Shown: positions 23,771 through 36,517 of the stretch, piece after piece
How positions within the stretch are numbered: the stretch's first letter is position 1
Layout: the number at the start of each line of letters is the position of its first letter
The notes under the pieces: model-generated
Seen by the model: only the letters and a program-made list of their open reading frames with translations
The model's database searches: none
Told to the model about the DNA's origin: nothing
Assembly: GCA_036897525.1 (NCBI GenBank)
Contig: JAYMTJ010000046.1
Span: 1 to 64,000, forward strand
DNA: 64,000 nt
Direction: 5' to 3'
Source: Pelargonium x hortorum
Lineage: Eukaryota > Streptophyta > Magnoliopsida > Geraniales > Geraniaceae
Translations under genes and position numbers: made by a program

Positions 23771-24930
23771 TTTGACTTATTTATTACACTTACACTAGAT
23801 CAGGAAGATAAGAAAACAGCCCTTACTTTATCGTAAACAAATTGACTTTAGCTTTAGCGCTCTCTTATGACTTGATTATCGGGAGTTGGAAACAGGAGAC
23901 AAAGCTTGCCTTACTTTACAGCTACCTTAACTTCAAAAAGGCTAAGAAGAATGCCAAGGTTATTATCCAGAATAGCTTAAAACAAGGGTTTAGCTACCCA
24001 GTAAACTGTTGTAAAGGGGCTTTGAGAGGATCTATTTTGTATGCTTTTTCATTATTTACCTTTTTCAGAAGCTTAGCTTCCTTACTTAGAGAATTCCTAT
24101 CTAGTTAATCTAAAAGAGAATACCTGACATGACAAGAGGTATGAAATGACTTCAGTTCTATATTGTATTTACCAGAAACATCTTACTTTAGTTTAGTTCT
24201 TTTACTCCTAAATTTCTTTACTATCGAGAATTGGAAACCTTTGAAACTAAGGGAAAAGCTTGTCTTTTCTACTCTTCTTAGAAAGCTAATGAAACTCCTT
24301 AACTACAAAGCAACAAGAAGAATGAAGAACAGATCGGATATTAATTGGTACTTATTTCAATGGGTTAATTTCCTATTCCCTCCCTTAGTAGCTTACATAA
24401 GACAAGAAGAATTAACAACAAAAACCATAATTTCACAAGTATGGACTTTTAATTAACAAGTAAGGCGACCGTCTGGGCGAATTACACAAGTAAGAAATAT
24501 GGAATAAAGAAGGCAAGATTTCTCTTGTGTTGTTCTCCTTTCTATTCTGTATCTATTCCTTTCTCTATTCCAATAAATAAGTAGAACAGGAACTCAAAGG
24601 AATAAGTATAGAATAAATTAAGAATGAAAATTCTCTATTCTATTTTTATTCTGTTTCTTACTCTGTTTGTTTAAGGAGGATCATTACTATTTCCTTTTGG
24701 GTTCTTAGGATTGATTGCTGGTTTAGTAGGATTGATAACCCACTTATTAGGACGCGTATATCTGTGAAATCAAAAAAAGACAAGCTTTTGCCTTAAGTAA
24801 GCTCGATCAAATTGAGTCAAAAGTAGTCCGACATAGATGGAAAATGAATCAACACCTTTTTAGGAAGGGAGCTCGTTTCATTTGTGATCAAATTGAGTCC
24901 AGTATAACTGTGAAAGTCGACGTTTTTGTA
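23771..24930. other. Island 4: dyad-poor spacer with two open frames
   Basis: Two consecutive plus-strand frames of 88 (23842-24108) and 97 codons (24163-24456) lie here. They share a loosely similar stretch: ATCGGGAGTTGGAAAC and ATCGAGAATTGGAAAC, each followed within 30 bases by AAGCTTG. This may be an old local duplication. Neither protein resembles a family I know, and neither start has a convincing signal, so I do not call genes. The stretch around 24680-24760 also translates to a hydrophobic run without flanking frame support. Confidence 0.4.
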
Positions 24931-26440
24931 CATTTTTGACTGACTCTCCAGAGGGGAATCCTGTTTTACATAACAGCTCCCAAAAATGTATATCCCAGGC
25001 CCAACGACCTTAGTAGTTATATTCCTTTTTCCTTTTGCTTAAAAAAACTTGAGGGGCCTGTCCTTAGCTCTTAGCAACTCGAAAGACTGACTAGTTAAAA
25101 TCTCCAGTAAAAAAGTAAAGACAAAGCAAAAAGAATACTTATCGCGCTAGTTTAGTTTAGATGGATTCTACCGGTAAAGTTATAACAAAAGTACTTTCTT
25201 TAGGGTTATTATACATACACTTTTTTCTTATTCCTTTTGACTTGGTTTTCTGGATCCGGGAAGACAAGAAAACAAGCTTGACTTTAGAGATAGGAAACCG
25301 GGAATATAAGACACCTAAACGAACGGCGGACATAACATATTATAGAATTTCTACTAATTCCAATTAAAAATGACTTGGATTCCGAAGTCTTTGGCATTGA
25401 AACGGAGCCTTTACAAATGAAATGCCTTTATAGATTTACTATACTAACTTGTAGTGTAGTATTTTAACCCGGCTTAATGCGAAGTCGTATTTACATGGAT
25501 TTCTTGTTTACCTAAAACCCTATAGTATAGTTTTTTATCTGTTATAAAAAAAACTTTGAGTTGTAGCAAGTGTTCCCTGCAATAACATGTTGTAAGAACT
25601 TAGGAGTAAGGGTCCCTGCAAGAATTACTACCATTATATAAATCTAATTTCTTTATTCGTTATATTTTCTTTTATAGAGTACACAAATCTAATGTACTAT
25701 CAAAAACAAAAGAGGAACTCACATAACAAAAGCAGTTTAAACTAAAAAAACCTTTAAAGTCAAGTCTGTTTTCTACTAAGACTAAGAGCCAAATAATAAA
25801 GATACTAACTACTCCGGGGCTGAGCAGAGCCCTCTGCTTGTTCTTACGCGGAACAAAACTGTTAAAAAAGAGTTTGGCTAGACTAGATGCGTATTTCTTT
25901 TTCTTTAATTGCAACTCCTACGTTTTATTTTATAGAATCACAGCTAAAGGTAGGCACGGGTTCTTGAGAACTTATTCCAGAGTAAGAGCTCAAAGGATTT
26001 GCATTTGTAAGATTCTTTGCTAAACTAGATCCTAAAACTTTAATATACTGTTTAGCCGCTCAGGTATCCTGAATAGAAACTTTTTGTATGGCTGAAAAGT
26101 CTAGCGCTCACTAGAGAAGCAAAGTCAATCAAATTAGTATAACCGAGAAAACTCTTGTACGAATGAGGGTCGTATATATTACAAATTACAGGGCCCCGGT
26201 AGTCATTTCAGGGCTTGCTACGTATGTGTCATTAAAAAAAGCCCACGACCAGGAACACTTAGGGTAAATTAGCTTATCAACGAAAAAGTTCTAATACTCA
26301 ATTAATAGATCAACAAAAATGTTTATTCTGCACGGATTATACTAAACAAAGGAGACAATTTATAGAATTACAGCAGGTTCTACAAGCAACACAGCCCAAA
26401 ACGTTAGATATATACCTTTGCCTTTCGCTTTTTGGTGAAA
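24931..26440. other. Non-coding background block 5
   Basis: GC-dyad texture, with GGGCCC at 26191-26196 and GGATCC near 25251. Opposed plus and minus frames of 61 and 80 codons at 25.67-26.02 kb overlap each other and look fortuitous. Confidence 0.5.
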
Positions 26441-26639
26441 GAAAAGTCTTCCTAAAATGGAGAAAACCTTACTCTACTCTACTCTTTCTCTGTAGAAAAG
26501 TTGTCAAGAAATGAGTCACATTTTGAGACCACTTTCAAAGCTCAAATCTTCTTTTCTTCTATATAGTAGAAAAGTTTGAAAGAAAAAACCCTATTTCATA
26601 CCCTCAAAAATAGGTATGAATGATCGCAAAGACTGATTA

Positions 26640-29300
26640 GGCAAGAATATTGACAGTGCAGCCATTGACTGAAGGAGTAGGACGCATTACAGTTGTTGCT
26701 TGAATGCTAGCAAGGAAGGGTAAGAGGGTGTACTAAGCTATCAATATCCTGTCCTGTCCGGTCGAAGGTGAAGTCAAGTAGAAATGACCTGGCATGTCTA
26801 AGAAGGAACATGAAGAACACAGTCTAATTTCATGCTTATTCTTATCTAGTCAACATTCAATCAAGCTAGTTCAGTCTTACAGTTGTTAATGAAAGCAGTT
26901 GACAGTTAAGACTGATTAGGAAGAGATAATATAGAAACCTCCGGTAACTTATTACAACTTCCTAAGTCGATAAAGAAAGGGAAAGAGGTTGAGTCGAAGA
27001 AATGAAAGAAGTTGTTAGGCAGTGTTCCTTGGTTAGAGCAAGTGGTTGGAGGAAGAGAGTTAATGGCAGTCGATAGAAGGTGAAAGCCAGTGAGAGTAAA
27101 TGCGAGTGCTGCTATGAAGGAGATCCATTAAGTTGAAAGTGAAAGCGGTCCTTGTTAGCAGTCGAAGTCAAGTAGGTGTTGCATTACAGTTGCTGTTGGA
27201 GGAGTAGGAATGCGAGCAAAGAGGTGTGTCAGTGCTAGCCAAGCAATTCGACTGTAGCTATCAATTTTGCTTTGCTGTCGAATGGTAAGAGCAAGCTGGC
27301 TTTGCATTGATAGTGTAGCTCAACATTCAATTAGGTTAGTGTAATAAGAAACCTGACAGGATGTGTATTACCAACTTCCAGTCGCCATCTAATGTTGAGA
27401 AGGAAGGTGTATTCGTTTAGCCTTGGAAGTCAAGACAGAATGAATAGCAGCTGTCGATAGATAGTTAAAGAAGGTATATCGGAATAAACGAAAGCCTCTA
27501 GTCGATCCAATACTGTGTAGCTAATTACAACGAGCCTACTCCATTCAGTTGTTAGCAAGCTGTCTAAGAAGTAGGTTAATACGAACGATCGTGCAAGAGA
27601 AGGTGAAATTGAAGGACTGTGTTTGTAAAGAAGTTAATGAATGAAAGATGGTATTCCTAACGAGTGTAGCTTTACAAAGAAGGTAATTCGTCGAAAGCCT
27701 AGAAAGTGTATTAATTCAATCAAGGTTAACTACAGAAATGAAGGCGCGGTAGCCCAAAGAAGGTGTATTTAATGCTTGCGAGTGTAGTTGGAAGGGCGAA
27801 GGTGAGTCTAATTCCGCAGTTGATTAGGTATAGAAGGAATGAAAGTTTGCTAAAGAAGGAGTATGAATTAGATAAAGAAGGTGTTCGTGTCTTTCTTATC
27901 TTCGATTGGTTCTAAAACAAAGAGTGGATTGATAGGATGACGAGTTAGGTAGGAAGTCTAAGGTCGGTGTTGCTGATGGAAGAAGGTCCATGACTGTAGC
28001 AGTCGAAGCAGCTAATGTGTTGTTGCGAATCCCTGACGTTGAAAGCGGTTGAGTTGACTGTGGTTGTTAGGAAGATGTTGAAAGTGCTTGCATTGGAGTG
28101 TTAAGATAAGAAGAGGACATGTAATTACAGTGACTGTTATTTCATGCTTATTCTTATAGTCTTAATACCATGCATTCTAGGAGTCAACATTCAATCCGAG
28201 CAAGTGAAATTAGAGAGTTGAAAGTGTATTCAATCAAGAGAAGGTTAAAGCAAAGAAGTAAGACCTCTCACGAAGGTTAACTCGAATGTCTAAGACTCTC
28301 TAGCAGTTGAAAGCGATCCTACTGTAAAGCTAGTGCTGCTAGCCTTGATAGTCTTGCATTGATAGTGTTGCGAGCGATAGAAGGCAATGGTTTACTATTG
28401 GAGGAGTTGAATGCAAGGGAAAGATAGTGACTGTTAATTCTTCTTAGGAATAGACTGACGGAATATATACTAAGAAAACCACCGGAAACGACTCCATTCT
28501 TCCTAACTCATACTGTAACAACTGCTAGTGCTGGGGAATGCGGGCAAAGTAGGTGTATTCCTAAGTCGATAGCTAAAGGGAATTAGCAAGCTGTCAAGTA
28601 GACCTAAGAAAGGTGGATAGAAAGAAAGTGAAACCCGTGTTGCTATAGGTACAGTCGAAGGCAATGGTTTATTGCTGTCGAAGGTTAAAGCATCAACTGT
28701 CCTAAGCTAGCTCTGTCTTTACAGTCGAAGGAAGAAGGAGTCTTAGATCTTCTGTCTTTGCTGTCGAAGGATGAAGGTTAATCAGTCAATGCAATTCCGG
28801 TTGAGGTTAGCCGGCGAAAGAAGGTATCTGTTACAGTCATTCCTTTTTGTTGGAAGCGAAAGTGGAGATCGAGCAAGAGATGAGTTGGTGTTGATGGTCA
28901 TTCTAATCGGCGAATGCTAGGCTAAGAAGGAAACACACAAGATACACTCTCATTCAATGCAATGTACTTAGAAGTCCCAGGAAACCTAGCTAAGATCTAT
29001 GCCGGTCTTACACTCTCATTAGCGAGCTTCAGCGAAATGAAGTAAGAATGCACATTCAGAACTCAGTACCTGTAATAGAATGTACCCTACTTAGTAACCA
29101 ACCCAAACGTAAAGACTCCTCCGATTCAGGGTGACAGTTGAAGCAAAGTCGGTCTTAGGTACGGTCTGTAAGCTAAGCATGTGAATCAGCATGGATACAT
29201 TTGTTAGTGACAGTCAGAGCAAGTCGGTGAAGGTATCGCGCGGGTAAAGGTTAGCAGCTGGTTTAAGAGTTCGACCACCTTAATTAAGAAGAAAAGAATA
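26640..29300 (+). repeat. R4 degenerate repeat field, G-skewed
   Basis: Short words recur in a partly conserved order: ATTACAGTTG, GGAGTAGGA, GCTATCAAT, GTCGAAGGTGAAG, TTTCATGCTTATTCTTAT (26829 and about 28140) and CAACATTCAAT (about 26861, 27311 and 28183). Two stretches, about 26670-26880 and 27178-27330, carry the same word order. A partial third lies near 28120-28200. This fits an old tandem or segmental repeat with a unit of several hundred bases that has degraded by shuffling and small indels. It is not coding: stops occur throughout. Its G-over-C bias suggests one strand has been held in a fixed orientation relative to replication or transcription, or a distinct origin. Confidence 0.55.
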
Positions 29301-29659
29301 CAATTCAGAGCAAGAAGCTTAGACTCATTAGCCTGCAACCTCAGTAAACAACTGAATAAGATGTAAGAGTCAGTAAGAACTTTCTATTTGCTAACCCTGT
29401 TATGAAAGACTGGATATTTGAAAATTAGGTGTATAGACTTTAGCGGATACTAGTAATAAAGGAGCTCTTATTTGATTGCGCATGTGCCTAGCTGAATTGA
29501 AAGGTAAAGAGACTGGGATATATAAGAAATAGGAAAGGCTTCACCAAAGCATAATAAGAGTTGTATTTTAGGGATTCGTATGAGAAGGTGGAAGACCGGG
29601 AATCCCTATCGCTAGCTATAAGAGTACTATTATTTTATTGAGGCAAGTTGACTTGGAGA

Positions 29660-29805
29660 GTTTATTGACTATCTATCAGACTGGCTGTCAGGAGCTTGAA
29701 TCTTTATTAACTTTACAGGCTGGTAGTCTGGAGATCAAATTGTTGATAGTCATTCAGACTGGTTGGTAGATTATTGACTATCAATCATGTTGGTATTGAA
29801 GGTCT
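29660..29805 (+). repeat. Degenerate tandem repeat, about four units of 30-41 bases
   Basis: Units begin near 29662, 29704, 29742 and 29771 with variants of TTATTGACTATC. The first three run through CAGACTGG or CAGGCTGG with a GT-rich end (GCTGTCAGGAG, TAGTCTGGAG, TTGGTAG), and the last is more diverged. Unit length drifts from 30 to 41 bases. No reading frame is kept through the array. Confidence 0.6.
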
Positions 29806-30170
29806 TACAGTACATTATTTAGATTATAGTAACTGTCAAGTTCTTTCTGCTAGAGATTGTTTAGTTCTTACTAAGGTTCCTACGGTTAAGTATATCATCC
29901 TAATGACCTTCGACGCATATACCGATATCACATACAGGGTTTGCATTGGACTGAGGTAAAGCATTAACAAAACGAGTTGTACAGTCATAAGAGCACTAAC
30001 TTAGATGTTAGGAATTTGTAGGTTACCAGCCGACAAGGGATACAAGCTCAAGCAAGCTTGCCTCAATTGACCGGGAGAAGGGTTAGCTGCTAGCAAGACA
30101 GGTATTCTAAGGAAGATAAGGCTCCGGAGAGGACTACGGATACAGCTCTTCCTCTATCATCTCTTTCTTT

Positions 30171-33100
30171 TATAGTACTAATATTACTAAAAAAAGGGAG
30201 GGCTCTCGCTATACGCAAATCCTCTTATTTCTTTCTTATTCCTACTAACTTAGCTTAGAAAATCTAATTACTCCTTTCAAGTAAGTTACCCCCGTAATTG
30301 CTTTCACCCAACCCGGGTTTTACCAACTCTAATATCTAATATAGGATATGCCCTCTTATTACAGAAAACTGCATAGGTTAGTAACTGCTTTCTCTCTAGA
30401 GTTCAAAAATTACGGGTTATAATATAAATACTTAGCTTTTTTCTTTTTTTACCCCCTTTTGTACCTCTAAGTGCTTGAGAAATCTTGGAAGGAAGCTAAG
30501 TTATATATTTTCTAAAGAGAGTTACCTCTTGCCTTATTATTTTACTTTAATACAAAGGAGTTCCTGGATATGCCTTGTAGGGCTCAGTAACTTATGCTAG
30601 TGTGAGAAATAAAAAATAAGGTAGAGCAAAGAGCTACTTGGATGTGAAGTTATAGGTTCAAAATGGGATATATTTGAGAGAATAGGGATTGAGCATGTAA
30701 TTAGGTTCCTTTTCAGTGTCTAAAAGAGATTATCCTTTGCTTTTTTTTTTGACGTACTTTTTTTTATATAGAGCAGAGCACTTTAGGTTGGATTTTTCCC
30801 TATTCATTAGTAAATTACTATAAACTTTACTTTAATAACTCTCTGTGACTTACTAAGTCTTTTAATTAGATTTTTTGGGCAGAATACAGACAAAACATGA
30901 GTTCAAGTCCCATACCTATACTATAAGACCAGAAGGTAACACAAAAGTTCTAATCTCATAGTACTTTTAAGACTGATAAATCTATATCTCCTTTTAAAAT
31001 ACCCCGGAGTGAGAGTCTTTTTTTATAGAAAACCGCGGTTAGTCGTAGAAATGGGGATTCTAACAGGTGTTATCAGCCCCGTTTTCTTATTTCTTATTCA
31101 GGAGCAACATATCCTGATTTCAACAAGTAGTTAGTTTTGTATTACTTTATTCTTTACTATACCGAAAATCTTTTTAATCATTGCTAGGAGTTTTAGGATT
31201 TTTTTTTGTAAAACTTAAGTTTCAGAAACTCAGAAATCCCAGAGGTGAATACCAGGAGCTCCTGCTTTTTCAAGGAGTTGCATCAAAAAAAGGATCCTTA
31301 TAACTGAACTTGAATCAAAGTTTTCGCTGTAACCAGGTTCCACACAGAGCTTCAAAAGGATTTTATCCTTTTCCTTTTCAAGATCGAATATTCTATATAA
31401 TATAAAACGTCTCTAAACATATAAGTTAGCGCCCAAAAGATTACCCCCTATCCTGGTTCCGGTCAATATAGAGGACAAAAAACGTTAAATAACCTATCTT
31501 ACTTAAAATAAGAAATTAAAGCGGAGTTACACATATGAAAAAAAGAGCTTCCTTCTGGCTACTTCGTTTTTAGCTTTATAGGCTACGTATTCAGGATATT
31601 ATCCCCCTTTTTTATTTTAAATGTCCTAAGGAGGTCTTCTAACAATTAACCTGTGGAATCATAGTCTCATCCAGGAACCCTAATAAATAAATGTTATACC
31701 TTGTTTTTCAAGGGATTCCCCTACTAGATAGAATTAGAATAGAACAGAGAGCTTAACGGAATTCCATACTAAATATAAGGAGGACTTCCTAAGACTAAGA
31801 AGCAGAATTGAAGTCATGTAAAACAACAAGTCATTCAAGGGGTATAGCTCTAAAGAGTAGGAGTATGCAGAATAAGTAAGTCAAAGAAGTTCAGAATATG
31901 AAAAGGTTTCTCTGCTCTCGTGTCAGTAACTCCAGAGCACAAGAGTCGTGTCCCGTACTAGAACATCACCTTGAGCTGCTAATTAATAGAAAAAAGTCAA
32001 AGGCAAGTTAATTTAAAAGGCTAGCTATGCTCTTTGCGGTCTGTACTAAACAAGGTTAGCTATTGTACTGGGTCTTTAAGCATTAACTGGATAGAATTGA
32101 AAGGATCTTTTTATTCTTAAGTTATAATAAACAGCTACTACATGTCTCTTAGCGAATCCCGGATATCTCTATATTAGGACCAGATCAGTTCACTACATGG
32201 AAAACCAGTACATATGTATAAGAATGGGTTAACCAAGGAAGGGATACACTATAAAAAAAAGATATCTGTGGCACAGGCTTTTCTCTCTAAAGCGATGAAC
32301 TTTTTAGAAATAGGAAACTACAGAATCAAAAAAAAATCATTTAATAAATAAAAATGCAAGAGTCTCTGGGGCTAGTGGGTCGAGTGCTCAAAAGTACACC
32401 CTTAGGAAGCGCTCTATTTCAAAGGAACCCTTTTTTACCACGAGGGAATATCCTAGACTTTTAATGTGCTGGAAATAGAATTTTAGTAGAAAACTCGAAT
32501 CCTATTGCTCCCACAGTTTGCTTACACTACTCGATCCGAAACCCTTGGCATATACCTTATAGAATCCCTTACTTATCAGGAGTGGCACACAATAGAATCA
32601 TTTATATATATAGAAAATATAAGTCTCTCAACAAGTTTATGTTGGGTACTTGATATTGATGCTTGGATATAAAGTTGCGCATTTCCTTAGTTTCATAACT
32701 TAATGTGGCTTTTGTTACCTAGCAGGATCTAGTAATAAGCTTCTTTTCTTTTAAAAGGGGAAAGGGTATACCCGGCACGTACCCTTTTGAGAATGAATTT
32801 AAAGGAATGTTAATACAAAAAAAAAATTCTAACCAAGGAAAACACCCTATAATTAAAATAACCCATTTCTCTGTGCTGTGGATCAGATAAAACTCTTAAA
32901 AACTACTAAAAGGAGAACCCTAAAAATACTCATTAAAAGAGTAAGAGAATTCGGCGTTGTCTAGATCTAAAAGGAAACTCCCTCTAGAATTTAGAAAATT
33001 GTTCATACAAGGTTTTTTCTAGTAAGAGAACCCTATACTTATTTCTATTGAAACCCAGAATACAGAAGATTTTAACTAAAAAAAATCAAGTTAGATAGGA

Positions 33101-33240
33101 TAGAGTCAACTTTTGCTTTTTTTATGTCGAGCGGATGCTTCTATAACATATCTGAGTTCCCTCGAGTATAAATTAGCTTAAAGAGTTGCAGTTAGATCTA
33201 GTGTCGGGTTAGAGTTATAAAACAAGTCTAGGTAACTACA
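30171..33240. other. Non-coding background block 6
   Basis: GC-dyad texture. Examples are AACCCGGGTT at 30310-30319 and AAGGATCCTT at 31290-31299, both perfect palindromes. Open frames are shorter than 60 codons throughout. No gene, tRNA or rRNA is recognised. Confidence 0.6.
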
Positions 33241-35130
33241 ACTAGTATAGTTGAGGAATTTCAACGGCAGAAAAACGGACTTTTGGTAAAGAAGTATAGA
33301 TATAGAATTGCCTGATATAAATAAGGGATTCCTATATAGCTAAGACAACTACCGGATAAGGCTAAGATAGGTATAGATAGATAGATTACAGGTATTTTTC
33401 AAGGGATGCAGAATAAAAAGTACAGGTATGAGTCAAAGTCAAGCTATCAAGAAAGCAAGTATTAGTATGGAAGCGAGTAAGAGTGGTGGGTATAAGTCTA
33501 TATGTTCTATTTAAGATAATATATCTTACATCTACTCCGTATGCCCTCAGTCGGGTATAATAGGCTATAGTCTTTTAGATATAAGTCAAATATCCCTTTT
33601 TTATGTTTACTTTTTAGGTATAAACGTTTGTAAGGCTTTCTGAAAACAAATTACTATGTACTATGGGGCTTCTTTCTGTAGTAGTAAAACAAGGGACAAA
33701 AGGAATATCCCAGAATAAGACTTATTATAGACTATTGACTCCTATATAGAATATAAAGATTAATGCAATAACTATAAGACACTCTGTAATAAATAGATTA
33801 TAGGAAAACTATACAACTAATAGGGAATAGACTTCCTAGCTACAAGAAGAAGAGAGTAAGTCAGCTGGAAAGAAGAGTATAGCCCATAAGAAAGGTACAT
33901 CTACAAAGATTACAGGTCTAGCTTACAAGAGAGTTATAGGTAGGCATAACAGGTTCTGAGTAAGGTAGAGATACAGAGGAGAAGGCTGCAATAAGAGTCA
34001 AGCTCCTAAGAAACAAAGTGCTGGTATTAAGAAGTAGATGTTGGGTGCCATAACGTAAGTATGTACTATCTAATAGTATTATACTTTATAACAACTCTAT
34101 TTGGTCGAGAGTCTTTTTAGCTTTTTTATTTACAGGGAATAGGTAATAAGTGATTATTTACTCTGAGCCCGGTATTTTTATTAGAGATTGTCTTAACTAG
34201 AGTGGAATTCTTTACCTAAGTAGAGAAGTATACTAACTAGAAGAAATGGGTATGTGTAAGTAGGGAGGGTCTAAGAATTAAGAGCGGGTTTTCAAATAGA
34301 ACTGAGTCTGGGTTTTACAAGCAAGGGATTTTCCAGGGAAGTTCTTATTTAGAGAGTCCCTAACCTTTAAGAAAGAAGTCATTCCACTAATGGGAACTTC
34401 ACTCAAAGCTGGGGAAGGAGATGCCCCAGAATAGTCCTTTCGGCTAGAACATCATTCTAGAAAGTGCGATGTATGCTTTTACGAAAACGACGGAAAGTCC
34501 ACTCTTTTGATTACCCGTTCACCACAGGTGCTAATGGAACGACTAGAGCGAGTACGGAGTACTCCTGTTGGAGCAGCAACCACAGGAATTGGCTAAACCC
34601 TTAACTTATCTTGGAAAACTGGAACACATTACTTTAGCTTAAACGGACAAGAGACTCCTTTAAGTTGAGCTCGAGAAAGCTGGCAATTAGTATAGAGTTA
34701 CCAGAACCCGGACTTCTATTTCCATATCCTTATATCTTCAGGAACTGTCTTTTAGTTAGAAAAAATTCCTTGTTTTAATTGAATTTCATCCTAGTAAGAA
34801 AGAGAGTTTTAAGAAAGCTTATCCTTTTGAGAAGAGGTCATTTATGACTTGTTAATGAAGTTTTGATTCTACTTTATCAAGTGTCCTTTACTTAATAGGA
34901 TTCCCATTAGTCTTAGTCAATAATTCCAGTTATCCCAGTCTTATGCTAGCCTTTTCTTTATAAGTCTGTATTGTATCTCATTAATAGCAATTCTCTATCT
35001 GCAGTATCTTAAAACACCTAACTCTTACCTATAACCGGGAATCTCTATATAGCTTACTCTTCCGCAGTATCAAGGTTTAAATTCCTTATATTGAATACTG
35101 AATAGCTCTTTGTTTAGATGTTAATAGATC
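33241..35130. other. Island 6: dyad-poor, AAG/TAC-rich spacer
   Basis: The text resembles island 1 (7740-8340): many short words such as CAAGCTATCAAG, ATAAGAAAGGTA and TACAAGA, with few dyads. The 12-base word ATAAGAAAGGTA is shared with island 1, but a match that short is expected by chance in 64 kb, so common descent is only suggested. There is no open frame over 60 codons. Confidence 0.45.
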
Positions 35131-35740
35131 TTATTTCCTTAATAAAGAAGGGAACTCAGCAACATTAATGTCAGGAAAGTGTTCTAGTATTATGACTACA
35201 AAAACTAGAAACCCCGATTAACAAATATAGGCGCCATTTTTTATTAGTCTTCTCTTATAAGGGGGTCAAAGTGCTTCATAGCGACTTCCTTAGAAAGATA
35301 AGGTAGGACTTTAGTAAAACAAGACTCCTGTTACATGAAATTCGTAGTATATACGCGGTATAAGTTCCTCCGCTGGGTTTATTACGACTTCTGGGGGATA
35401 CGCAAGATTGTTAAGGATAGAATTAGCCAATTACTCTTCAAAAGGAAGAGGTTTTGAGACTGAAGTACTAGGGGCGGACTGTCCATGGCTGCAGTTGGGG
35501 TCTTTGTTCTAGGTTAACCCTAAAAAAGGACGATATTGAATAAAATTATAGCGTATGAGATTCCTAGAAATAAAAATAGAGAAGACATTGGCCTAAAATT
35601 AAGTGTATTAAACTTTTTTTTCTTCCTCTAGAATTTAGGAGCTAGGAATTTTCGGATGTTGATATAAAAAAAATGAGTATTGCTTCAAAGAACTTTTTTT
35701 TCGGTATTCCGTAAGTGACGAGTATAATAGAACATAGGGA

Positions 35741-35826
35741 GTAGATCCCAGCTTCGAGTGGATTTGAACCTACGCTTTTAGTTATCTTAAATTTAATGCT
35801 CTACCAGAGCAGAGAGAGTGGGATAT
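35741..35826 (-). pseudogene. tRNA-like relic
   Basis: On the minus strand a D-arm-like hairpin GCTC-TGGTA-GAGC is followed at tRNA spacing by a seven-base loop position reading TTTAAGA. That gives U33 and a TAA anticodon position, nominally leucine. A T-loop-like GTAGG-TTCAAAT-CC follows at the right distance. The anticodon stem (TTAAA/TAACT) and most of the T stem do not pair, so it cannot fold as a normal cloverleaf. An outer stem ATCCCA/TGGGAT encloses it but sits six to eight bases too far out for an acceptor. I read it as an eroded tRNA gene or a chance tRNA-like fold. Confidence 0.35.
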
Positions 35827-36304
35827 CAAACAAGGGCTGCAGGGATTCCTCTATTTATAATAATGTCATTTTGGCAGGCGTTATCCATAACGAGGAGTTT
35901 TGCGGGTCGCTTTTTTTGAGTCAAGTTATTTAAAGAAATCAAGGGGATATTATATAAAAGGTTTTCCGTGGGTATACTAGACAAGTTTCCTTGCTGTATG
36001 GGCTTCCTTCTTCTTTTCATAAGTTTAGGAGAAGCGATTATTTGAAGAAATGTTCCTGCTCTCACTTAAGCAGAGCATCTTATGCAGTATAAATAAAGGA
36101 AGTTCTCCTGTAAATTAATATTTTACTATTTCTATTTCAAGTTGTCCTGAATCTCTTATCTTGGTTTATGAAGCATCGGACACCCATTATAAACTATTAA
36201 AAGTCTGTATAATCTGTATAAAGAAATGGTGGATTCCTATTAGACTAGACCTATATACCAATCGCAAACCCCTAGTTGCTTCTTAATATAAATCAGAAGG
36301 TTAT

Positions 36305-36344
36305 GCCCTTTGCTTGCGTAAGACTAGCTACGCTCAAAGAGGGC
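36305..36344. repeat. Composite 40-base hairpin
   Basis: The outer helix pairs GCCC with GGGC and TTTG with CAAA, with a two-base GA bulge. The inner helix pairs GCGTA with TACGC across an eight-base loop AGACTAGC. Thirteen pairs in 40 bases is well beyond the usual dyads here. A structured RNA, a recombination hairpin or a mobile GC element are possible roles; no gene flanks it. Confidence 0.6.
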
Positions 36345-36517
36345 CGTCCTGCAATAGAGTACAAAAACTATATCCCGATATAAAATATTAAAAAAAGGGT
36401 TTTATAACAAATCAAAATAGAAAGAAATTCTCGCGCAAGTTATATAATCTAATCTAGTGACTGCAACAAAGCAAAACGAGTAAAAAGACCCAATACTCCG
36501 GTAATAATAATATACAT

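Larger units (their letters stand above)
26441..30170. other. Island 5: G-rich repeat field and tandem array
   Basis: This is the most distinctive composition in the window. From about 26640 to 29300 the plus strand is strongly G over C and purine-rich, with no GC dyads and no open frame over 60 codons in any frame. The R4 repeats fill it. From about 29300 the texture shifts, and a degenerate tandem array lies at 29660-29805. The rest of the island is spacer with one 61-codon chance frame. Confidence 0.6.

Noticed and set aside
23842-24456. Two adjacent frames of 88 and 97 codons with a shared GTTGGAAAC/ATTGGAAAC and AAGCTTG stretch, possibly paralogous genes.
   Set aside because: Similarity is limited to short words, the encoded proteins do not align beyond a few residues, and no family is recognisable. 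Kept only as a note on island 4.
24660-24700. GTTTAAGGAGGATCATTAC as an eighth R1 copy.
   Set aside because: Only the right foot of the core is similar; the head, left foot and tail are missing.
30885-30915. Plus-strand GAGTTCAAGTCCC resembling a tRNA T-arm.
   Set aside because: No D-arm or anticodon arm upstream and an imperfect T stem.
33880-33955. A translated stretch containing AHKKGTSTK, recalling the N-terminus of ribosomal protein L27.
   Set aside because: The likeness covers about ten residues and the frame is short. The rest of the L27 sequence is absent.
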